The translations under genes and the position numbers were made by a program. Below the pieces are notes generated by a model. That model did no database searches, had not been told where the DNA came from, and worked only from the letters and a program-made list of their open reading frames with translations. This document shows, piece by piece, positions 54,633 to 64,000 of a stretch of 64,000 bases of DNA (the first letter of the stretch is position 1; each line of letters opens with the position of its first letter). Source of the stretch: Oopsacas minuta (Eukaryota > Porifera > Hexactinellida > Lyssacinosida > Leucopsacidae); contig JAKMXF010000023.1 of NCBI GenBank assembly GCA_024704765.1, positions 1-64,000 of the forward strand, in the 5' to 3' direction.

Positions 54633-57600
54633 CTAAGCGAATTCGTAGCTGTCACAAGCAATAGCAGCAATAATCTTACACTTCATAGTATCATAGTCTC
54701 TGTAACAAGGCATTTGTATAGACCGACTACATGTAGCTGCTGTCGGGAGGGGAGCTTCCATGCCTCCTACCTGAGTTGCATGAATATTTAATACCATACT
54801 GTCCCCGGATAATAGAGCTGAACCTGTACCGAAGTATAGGAACTGTTGTCTCTGACTATTAGTCATCTTACGAATAAGCTTGAAGAAGTTTTTCACGAAA
54901 CTTGCCTTCTCCGCTTCTGATGAGGATGGATTGAATGAAATATTTGTCTGTTGCTTTAGTCTAGTGTAAGATACAGTTGTATTACCACCTGATAACAACA
55001 GCTGTAGATCTTCAGCTGTCAATCCTTGTGTGAGATCAGGTGGTATTATCATTCTAAACCCTGTCTTCATCTCCTCCAGCTCTTGCTTAACACTACCAAT
55101 CATAAGATACATAGAATATAGACGTACATACTCACGTATATTATCAGGTGTAACAGGTATGGATTTACCACCTGGCTTTATTTCACATATTGTTCCATTC
55201 ACTGTTGCATCAAAGTTAAGCATATAAATGCTCTGGAACACTTCATGTGTCATTTCCTCTTCCTGGCAGTGTACGATCATTCTACGTAGGCCCTCGTATA
55301 AGTCTGCATTATAGAATCCAACGTCATGCCAGGATATCTGTCTGTCTAGCAAGTATTTGAGTACGTGACGAGATAGGACCAGAGGAATGGCTTGTTTGGA
55401 GTAAAGACACATACCGAAGAACTTCCCAATTGCCTGAAGAGAGCATTGCATGTAAATAATTAATAAGACAATTCAAATACTATATTAAATGAGTCATAAG
55501 CAGTCTCTCTCTCTATATTCAGTGAAATCTAGTTATAAGGAAGTGTTCGGGACCTCTGTTCCATTGCGATAATTATACATATGCTCAATTTTAGCTGTAA
55601 GGAGAAAATCAATATCTTTCAAGTTACAGTAGAGCCTCGGTCATTCGAACAGCTGGAAGACATTTAGTTGTGAAAATTGTTCAAATTTCATCTCAGAATG
55701 GAGCTTTAGACTACTGTAATATGCCTCTATATAGGAAATAATATAGATATGCAGGAGAGGGCTGCACTTGCACTCAAACAAATAATGAGCGCTTTACTAA
55801 AATCTTGTGGGAAACACTCTTAGTAAGGATCACGTTTACAACCGGGTTTGCAGTATAATGAAATATTTTACAGTCGTATGCGACAAAAACGATGTAAAGA
55901 GTTACAGTGAGCCTCGTTAATAAGAACAAATACGAATTTCCAGATAAGACGAACAGATATATACACAAAATCAGGTCCCTATATGTTTAATAAATTGGTG
56001 TTACTACGGTTAATACGAACTCCGGATTAAGCGAACAAATTCAGAACGTCTGTTTCTATTCGCATTAACGAGGTTCCATTGTATATGATCAATTGATCAC
56101 GTATTTATAGGTTCAACAGTCTCCAAACAACCTATACTATACAAATAACTTATACATAGCTCAGCTATACTATAGTACAGTTTTTGTGTATTAGCTTTTC
56201 TATGTTCGAGGGAAGGTCATTTGTTAGGCCTAATGAAAGTCACCTTTTTGGAATGAGGGTATGGGGTTATATATTACAAAAAACTGTACTATACTATAGT
56301 TGAGCTATATATAAGGAATCTGTAAACTATATTCAAAATGCCAAACATTCAATTCAAGGATAGACAATAAATATCGGTTAAAACTCTCTGATAAGATAGA
56401 AGGGAAATTTCCCAATACAATAAATATCGGTTAAAAATTTCTAAAATAGAAAATTTATCAAAATATCCGAAATAAATAATTGAAAATTTCAATATTTTCG
56501 ATAGAATTTCGGAATGTAGGATATTTCGATATTTTCAAAACCGATACTTCGGTGCCAAACATTGCATTAATTATTACTTACTCTATAATAAGTTAGCCTT
56601 TCTATCTGCAATGCATTATCAGAGGCCAGCAGAGTAGGAGTAGGAGCATAAAAGGTAGCTTGTTCAGGAATCTTACCAGGTTCATGAAATAAACTCTCCG
56701 TGTCAAGAGGTAATTTCTCGTCAGATTTAAGAGCATTAGCAAGTGCTGTATAGAATCCAGCAATCACACCGGCTCCACCACCTTGCTCTCCTTCAAATGT
56801 AACATTAAAGAATCCTGAGGGAGTAAAAGCGAGAGAATATATCTTGCTAAGACTATCCTTCAATAGTTCACTTCTATTAACCGTCAATTGCATAGAACTA
56901 TAACCAGACATTGATTGCGTTATATTCATCCTTTCAATAAGATTATAGAAGCGAGCTTTCTTACCAACGAAACCAGCACGAGCTATCAGGAAGTTATCCG
57001 GTTCATTAGATGGGCCTGTACCTACGAATACGTCTACAAATGCTTTTATTACATTCTTCCATCTATTTATTAACTCCTGTGTATTCAGTTGACATATAGA
57101 GAGGGATGGATTAGCTTGTAACTGTGTGTAGGATAACACATTAAGGTTGTTAGTTGGTTTATTAGGAGATGATATTACGTGTGTGGGAGTAGTAGGAACA
57201 CTGAATAAAATTGTATTAGAAGCCTCAGGCTTGAGGAGGTGAGGTTTCTCTGCTAGCGGAATGTCTATTTTGAGAGGAATCTTAAAGTTAGGCTCTGCTA
57301 TTTGTTGTTGTTTGTGTTTAGACACGATAAGAGAGGGCTGACGTAAGAAGAAGTTAGAATCAGTCTTTGGAGTATTAGACACAGGAGTGGCAGTAGGAGT
57401 ATGTAACGTAATATGAGTGCATTTTTCCCAATTACTAGCGAAGTATATGTGTGCATCTAATATGAATGCTACATGCTCATAGGATTGTATATCAATTACA
57501 GGCAACAAGTTACTAGATTCTCCAGTATGAAGACATAGCAGATAGTTAGTGTAATCACCGAATTTAGTTAGAGGTGTGTAATTATTCGCATCTCTGGTGG

Positions 57601-60600
57601 ATAGATTATTCAGATCACCGGGAGGTAGAGTATGTGTGTAACGAGAATCAAGTTTGAATCTCTTCCCCTGCTCTAACTGATTCTCAGCTAAATCCAGCAG
57701 TCTAGCTGCCCATTGGAATGCGGGCTCAACAAGTTCAGGTAGATTACTTAACATACGGGATTGTGTAGTTGCTGGTAAGCTCACATTAGGAAGGTCTGTG
57801 TAGAGATCATTAGAATCAGAGTCATCAGGTAATGGAAGTAATAATTTGAGAGCTGCTTTCATGATCCGTGAGAATGTTCTGGCTAGGATTATACCTCCAT
57901 TGAGGGTATTTAGGGGACTTTGGATCTGAGGTTGCTGGAACAATCCGGGAATATTCTGTGGTTGATAACCAGTAAGAGTATTCTCTAGTCCATCTACTAA
58001 CCATGAGATACGAGATCCACCAGAATTATAGGGACGATTTGTTGTCTGTTGCATTACACCAACTGTTTGATTATATTCTTCTTCATCATTAGACTCCTCA
58101 TATTCATCTCTTTCTGCTACATCAGTTGTTACTGCAGGTTGATAAGTTATATCTTCATCCTCATCGGCAGAATCTGAACCAGAGCTAGCTATATCAATGA
58201 AATCATCGGGTCCCCAATGGTCACTACGCTCTCTCTTTTCTTTTGTTCTAACCTCCAGCTTTTTAACAGCTAGTTCAGAGAATGGGAGTTTTAACCCAGT
58301 CTGTGGGAGTGAAGGTAGTTCTAAAGAAGTAGTGGCTATCACCTGGACATGCTGATGATGAAATATTTGCCTTATTGTTGAAGATTGTGGTTGATTATTG
58401 ATTTGAAATGCCTTCTGCTGTTGTTCAGTGAAATTGATAGTTTGATAATGTTTCAGATTTCCTGTAATGATAGGCCAGCACAATCCCTGAGCAGCTATAA
58501 ATAGCTCCTGCACTGATAAAGAATTGAAAGCTCGTAACACACTGAATACTCTATCTCTTATAGTACTCATATTAATTTGTGTATTAGATGTAGAGGAGCC
58601 TTGTACATTATCTAACAGTTTGTCTGATACAATAGCTTTAGTGTATAGTCTTACTAAAGACTGTACAAACTTCTTAACAACAGTAATTACGTATTTGTCC
58701 TCTTCTTCAAGGGTTAGGCCTACTTTTGAGTTTGTAAACATCTGTAGAAGCAAATCAGGTTGTATCTGCTCTATCTTAGACATTATGACCTGTAGTATTG
58801 TTTTCAATACAGAGCTAGTAGAGTTAAGGATTAGCGATAAAGTAAAAGAGTCTCTCTGTGAGAAACTGGAATCTTCAGGAGGTCTGGAATTCAAAATAGC
58901 TGTAGATAGTATAGTCCATGAATTGGCTAAAATGTACAGAATAGACTCAATCTCTACAGAAATCATATCAACATGTTCTGTAGCTACTTCACTGGCATCA
59001 TTGTCAGTAGTAACTTGTGTAGTGAGATTGAATAGATTTTGAGGTTGCTGTAGAGACCTTAACATACCTATAGGTTGCATGCCTACAGGTTGCATACCTA
59101 TAGGTTGCATGCCCATAGGTTGCATACCAAAGCCTTGAAATTGTTGCTGGACAATGCTCTGTTGGATTTTAGGCTCAGCCAAGGCGGTTTTTCCAAAAGT
59201 AAACTTGTAAGTTGTATCACTGATATGATGCATATCTTCTAGGTAAGCTACTAACAAACGATCACATAGAATAGATGATAGAATATCCTCTTGACCCGCT
59301 TGTTGTTGTGGTGATAATACTTCAATCAATCTCTTCACAAGAGAAACACGTGATAACTCAGTCTGTATTTTATCATCTGGTCGTGTGGTGTAGGACTGCA
59401 CCATATCAACATTCCAACTAGCATGGAATAATTCCTGACCATAATATTGCTGTACATTTATTACAAAGTTATATTGTGACAAGCGAAGACCAGATATTTG
59501 GTTAGATTGCAGATCGCAAATAGCGTCTCTCATCTCCCTGACATCAGAAAAGGCTACTAAGAATTCAATAGAATTACTTACTGAAGCGAAAGACGGATAC
59601 TTATTATCTACCTCACATAGATATTTAAACTGGGAAATGGAATTCCGTAATGATGGTTGCGATAGGACAGTTTCCTTCGTTATTGGGTTCTCCTCACGAA
59701 TATTAGCCTCACATCTGTAAGCAGATGGGTACCGATTCTGTATATACGAAAGTAATGATCGGGGAGATATTTCTGTAGTTTGAAAACCTGAATTAGGCAG
59801 CTGTATCAATAACGTTTTCAGACCAAATTCACAATAAGGTAACGCTGAGTTGAATAGAAGAACTTGTATAGGAAGTAATTCATCATCTCCTGACTGAGCT
59901 ATAGCATCCTCGTACAGATGAGATTGCTGACGTAATGAAGCAGGATTACTTGGCATATTATCTATGTAATCTAGTAGCATAGTAGCTGATGCAAGATCTT
60001 GGTTCTTAAGAGCTAGCATGAATGGAGTGTAGCCTGATACATCTCTCTGACAAAGTAGATGATGTATGACGTCAGTTAGTGCTGGAAGAGATAAGAAGTA
60101 GTTGAGTATATTTGTTAAGGATGGTTGTAGAAAAGATTCCGTGTTTTCTGAGTACCTTTTCCAACGAATTTCTTCAAAACTGTTCGTAAAGTAAGATTTA
60201 TCAAATTTTATGCAATCTGGTGTATCTTTTAGTTTTCCAGAAACCTTTTGTGATGTATTTCTGTAGAAATTCGAATGAATACAAGTGTGTAGAATATTTT
60301 TGTTCCCGCAAGATTTTCCCAGGAAAAAAGTAGATTCTTCCAAAGTCAGATAATTTCTCTCAGATTGAGTTTCAGATAATTCCGGTGAAATTTTAGGTCT
60401 TTTAACCTGTTCATATTCCCCACTAGGAGGTGTTATAGACTTGTGTATATACTTTTCAGTTAGTTCCTTAACTAATTCTAAATTATCATCCTCAATAGCT
60501 CTAATCATTGTCTTATCCTTACCCACACACAGTAGCACAATATACTCATCACTCTTGATGAGTAGTCTACTCATAGAGATAGACTCAAATGCAGTGGGTA

Positions 60601-63600
60601 CATGACAGAACGGAGGGACTAATCTGTAGAAGGATTGTATAGGTCTAATATAACCGTGAGAGTCCAGGAGAATCTGAGTATTAGAGCAAGACGATGCTAC
60701 GAATTTAGCAGAGGGTAATTTGGTTGCTAGGAGACCAGATATGGCAGCTGGAATGCTCTCTTCATCACAAGTAGCATTGTTCCAATTTAATTTATTTTTA
60801 ACTGATCCAGAAAATACTCTAGGAGTAGATTGCTTGTTATTGGAGAGAGCTGAATCGAGTAAGAATATTTTATTATCACACAATCTCTCTAGCAGGAGGA
60901 AGGGGCCGTCTATGTGGCTAGTTAGAGAAATACATCTAAAAGAAAATATATAATTAGAGCTGAATAAAATATTTGAAGAATAAATTCTGAGACTGTAGGA
61001 TTACGATGTGCGTGGTTTTACCTTTCGTCATATCAGTGATGGTAAAATGGGACGTATTTCCCTTATTAATAATGTTTCTAAATGAATGTATATTATTTGA
61101 TTTGTTTGTTTGATTATTATAATTTACATCAAAAGGAGTATTTGTTTGATAATTTCGTACGAATATTCGCATATTCTGCGATATTCGTTTGAACTGGCTA
61201 TCCCTAAATAATTGAACACAACACTAACCTGAATCCTGTAATAACTCCAGATCCTACTAGTCTCTCTTCAGGATCTAACAAGCATGTAGGTAGTATCTGT
61301 ACTAGGCCCTGAGGAGTGTTAACAGACTCTTTATCCTCTAAACTGATATCAACTCTATCTTTGCTTCTATTTACTACTTGTAGCTTGTCAAGAGGGAATA
61401 CTTTAATACATCCTGAGGCAAATTCACTTGACTCTGTATTCTAGAATAATTCGATAAACTATATATATTAATACAATGCCTAGAGCCTCTGACTGGAGCG
61501 GAGAGGCCCGAAAATAAGCACATAGTACCCAAATATTGTGATATCTGATTATTCAATGAAATATAGATTTGTGGAGGCTCCTTGGGGCGTAGGGCCAGGC
61601 CGAATGGCCCTCCTGACCCCCTCTCAGAGGACCTGGTAAAACTCATAAATGACATAATGAAGTCCGTATTTGGATTTTCACACTTTTGAGATGTCATATG
61701 CTTGTTTTGAAAATGCAGTAAATAATACACAAAAACTTCCACTTGGTTTTATACTTTAAAGAGGAATAAATAAATTACTGGGTTCATCTAATGTTATGCA
61801 AGTACAGTGAATCTCACATGGAGGATTATTGTGATGACTATAGCAGTAGATTATTACAGGGAGAGTTTTGAGTTTGCAAAAATTTTCCAAAATTTCATCT
61901 CAACAGGAAACTTTATATTCCTTCAATACTGTGTCAGTCCTTTCCAAACAGGCTGGAACTAAGTATGCCTTCGGGTGATGTAATTATCATTTTTGAGTCT
62001 ATTTCACTCATTTTAGGTTAAAATATAAATGTCATTACGTACAGGGTTTTAGATAACCAAGATCAACACCTGTGCCCAAAATCTCACACAGGAACAGGTG
62101 AATATGCAAGGATACTTCCTAGACCCCCGTACCTAATTTTGAAATGATATACAGCCCCGTGCTAGTAATCTATATGATTAAATCTCAATTTGTGTGTGCA
62201 TGCGTCTGTCACGCTCCCATATAGAAAGCAGACAGGTTTAGTCCATAAATTCCAGAACCAAATATTATACAACATTATACTGGCGTAATGGAGTATGCTG
62301 AGCCCGTAAATGGTATTGTAAACAACATATTGTGAATATTTGGTTACTTTTGGGGATATAATTAAGCAGATTTTAAGATTGTGGTAGTATCATGTTTGCT
62401 ACGGTTAAGATTATGAGTTTATGCATTCGAGGGCTGTAGTATTAATACCGTGTAGCGTGAGCAAGCGAAGCGCGTAGTATAATATAATATCATATAGCAG
62501 GGCAGCATACGTATATGTCATGTTATTACCTGTGCAGTGTTGATGACTGCTAAACCATTATCCACAGCAATAACACGACCCAGAACCACATGATCTTCTA
62601 AACTAACAGTTTTACTCAATTCCCATCTAACCTCTTTCCCTTCACCACTCAGTAGCTTAACTTGTATGTAATCAGAGTTTGTATCTAAGGTTACCATTGT
62701 AGCAAGGATAGGATGGTAGGGTGTAGTTAGGTTAAGTAGTAGACATCCTGGGGTACAAGGTGAGGAGCTATTTAGAGACACAAATGAATTTACACTGATT
62801 GGTTCAGAGCTTTGTGATCTAGAGGATGACTTCTGTTTCTTATCAGTAGGCAGTAGACCCCACCAGAATACACGTCCCGATTTAGAGAGCAGATAGGAGG
62901 CTGTCTCTGAGACAGAGAGAGATATAATCGTGTCGCCTGATGGGAGTCTAACAGAGAGGAGAGGATGAGATAGAGTAGTTATCAGATTACTACCGGATGT
63001 ATTATCTGTATAACGTGTTATACTAGTGTCATAGAATGTAGCTACCTTCCCTGATAGAGTAGCAATAGAGACACGGAGTCTAGCAGCTGACAGACATATT
63101 ATCTCTTCCCCTGTCAGCTGGAGATCAGCTGATTTAGGGTGAAGTGATACTTCTGTCTCTTCTAGTGACCAGCTATACAACTGTCCTTTGCTAACCAATA
63201 TTATCTCTGACGTCACTATAGCCATACAAGTGAATACTTGATCGATTGGAGTCCATTCAACTTCTGAAAATAGTAACATATCATTCAGCCTCAGTCCGTT
63301 AATATCTCTTAGATTAGAATCACTAGTCTCTACTGGCATAACTGGGTTTATACTCTCAGTAGTCAGTATAGGGGGAGCCAATTGATTAGATATATTCTGT
63401 GGATTAATGGTTGGTAGTAAATGTGGGTGGAAGACAGATGTTTGTATTGGTGGAGGGAACTGAATAGCAGTAGTCTCTACTTGTTGTGAAGTAACATCTG
63501 TTTGTGGGTGTAGAGAGGAAGAGGAAGGAAATTCGTTAGTTACTTCCAACTTTATACGACCTGCTCGTCCTTGCTTGGTTAGGAGAGCAATACAGTTAGA

Positions 63601-63831
63601 ACTAATCATACATTGTTGTAACTCACTAGCAGATACAGTATTATTATCAGAGTTATCCTCCGATATAGAAATAGCGGGAGGAGAGGGAGATGAGATAGGG
63701 ATGGAGAGTTGTGATGGATTATTCTCTGTTAGAGATAGTACTAGTCTGTTTTGGAAGGCTACTAAGCTCTCTCCTGACTGGACTGGTAGTAAGTGAAGAA
63801 ATGGAGAAGTAGAATTGTATACATTCGACAT
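54633..63831 (-). CDS. UBR5: UBR5 (EDD/hyd)-like HECT ubiquitin ligase, four exons
   Basis: Exons (minus) 63831-62530, 61440-61229, 60935-56582 and 55433-54633 join in phase (donors GTAATA, GTTAGT, GTAAGT; acceptors CTAG, TTTTAG, TTCAG) to 2,222 aa; human UBR5 has 2,799. Seen: an RCC1-like propeller (VSKGQLYSW, SGKVATFYD, SGRVFWWGLLP; about 190-430), CIKVFPLDKLQVVNR, ankyrin-like NILHTCIHS and SGYTPFMLAL (about 800), 15-bp-repeat-encoded MQP[IVM]G units (about 1105-1128), an acidic segment (about 1420), PLAEKPHLLKPEA, and HECT from VTFEGEQGGGAGV (about 1883) to the end. Catalytic Cys in PTAATC is Cys2191, 31 residues from the C-terminus as in human. No UBR box, UBA or MLLE domain is visible. 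Known: UBR5 adds K48 linkages and targets orphan proteins in cytosol and nucleus. Confidence 0.93.
55434..56581 (-). other. UBR5 intron 3
   Basis: 1,148 bp, GT-AG. Contains a TA-flanked pogo-like MITE at 55905 and a single pogo-like end TACAGTAGAGCCTCGGTCAT at about 55626. AATAAATATCGGTTAAAA occurs twice (56366 and 56419). No exon-like frame that would supply an MLLE domain was found. Confidence 0.7.
55905..56081. mobile_element. Pogo/Tigger-type MITE, 177 bp
   Basis: Left CAGTGAGCCTCGTTAATAAG and right CATTAACGAGGTTCCATTG (inverted) with TA on both sides (55903-55904 and 56082-56083). Non-coding. Confidence 0.8.
59062..59135 (-). repeat. 15-bp tandem repeat inside UBR5 coding sequence
   Basis: Unit TAGGTTGCATGCCTA (with variants CCTACAGG and CCCATAGG), five copies in register, encoding MQP-x-G pentapeptides on the minus strand. 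In frame, so length changes would not break the gene. Confidence 0.9.
60936..61228 (-). other. UBR5 intron 2
   Basis: 293 bp, donor GTTAGT at 61228 and acceptor TTTTAG at 60936, phase 2. No repeats or alternative exon seen. Confidence 0.75.
61441..62529 (-). other. UBR5 intron 1
   Basis: 1,089 bp, donor CAG|GTAATA and acceptor ATTCTAG, phase 0. Carries a Helitron family A copy at 62169 and other AT-rich repeat debris. Confidence 0.75.
62169..62477 (+). mobile_element. Helitron family A copy 7
   Basis: Starts A|TCTATATGATTAAATCTCAA and ends TAGCGTGAGCAAGCGAAGCG then CGTAG|T. The tail is homologous to that at 34151-34179, with one base lost from the terminal CTAG. 309 bp, within UBR5 intron 1. 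Confidence 0.7.
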
Positions 63832-64000
63832 TATAATGAAGCTAACAATAATTTGGGATTTGTAATTTAGAAAGGAACGAACACGTGTACAAGAAGAAAG
63901 TTTAATTAAATGTTTCCTGCTCGGGCGCTCATTTAGCCTTAGAAATCACCGAATATTGTAGAATGACGCAGGCGAGACACACCGGTCTGGCTAATTTCCT
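63832..64000. other. Upstream region of the UBR5 orthologue
   Basis: 169 bases before its start codon, to the window edge. It would hold the 5' UTR or promoter. No TATA-type element can be assigned with confidence. Confidence 0.35.

Noticed and set aside
60954-61172. Minus-strand frame inside UBR5 intron 2
   Set aside because: It lies between two phase-matched exons, and including it would break the reading frame into exon 3.

Overview
The window is AT-rich animal nuclear DNA. Genes with GT-AG introns and animal orthologues are present: UBR5, CLN3, DDX24, an RNF212/RNF212B-type meiotic RING protein and an SLC47-type MATE carrier. They lie in gene-poor sequence crowded with eukaryotic DNA transposons. 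Coiled-coil/NHL propeller relics, a TRAF-like RING/MATH protein and AIG1-type GTPases together suggest a non-bilaterian animal, most likely a sponge. That placement is inference from family flavour only. Gene models were built by eye from reading frames, splice sites and phase matching; homology calls rest on recognised motifs, not on a search.

Layout. 0-5 kb: a Ty3/gypsy RT relic, a small apolipoprotein-L-like gene and a 1.2 kb terminal-inverted-repeat element. 5.3-8.3 kb: DDX24 in three exons. 10-12.3 kb: an orphan multipass membrane protein and a CD225/dispanin protein, both on +. 12.8-15.8 kb, minus: an RNF212-like gene and a wrecked NHL pseudogene. 16-17.5 kb: a MATE transporter. 18-26 kb: mostly mobile DNA (a dead Tc1 element, a Helitron 5' end, a hAT MITE, a second propeller relic, an intact Tc1/mariner DD37E element, a hAT transposase relic). 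26.8-30 kb: a two-exon TRAF-like gene whose intron holds Helitron copies. 30-36 kb: Helitrons, a broken repeat-associated gene and a 0.58 kb TCTG array. 36-48 kb, all minus: three membrane-anchored AIG1-like GTPase genes, one with intact nucleotide-binding motifs and two tandem paralogues with doubled degenerate domains, separated by hAT and PIF/Harbinger wreckage. 48-54.6 kb: a complete non-autonomous Helitron, CLN3 and nested hAT MITEs. 54.6-63.8 kb, minus: a four-exon UBR5 orthologue.

Most interesting: (1) the UBR5 orthologue keeps the RCC1-like region and HECT domain, including the catalytic Cys at the same distance from the C-terminus as in human UBR5, but shows no UBR box, MLLE or UBA domain; for the UBR box and MLLE this falls inside one uninterrupted exon. 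(2) Two tandem genes encode doubled AIG1-like domains with ruined P-loops and C-terminal membrane anchors, close to an intact membrane-anchored relative. (3) Families with defence roles in vertebrates (CD225, TRAF, AIG1/GIMAP-like, APOL-like) fall together within 48 kb. (4) Transposon ends can be read to the base, including a Helitron with A|TC...CTAG|T ends and a hAT MITE nested in another with a perfect 8-bp target duplication.

The genes have no evident operon-like relation. DDX24 would act in ribosome biogenesis, RNF212 in meiotic crossover designation, CLN3 in the lysosome, MATE in cation export and UBR5 in ubiquitin ligation.
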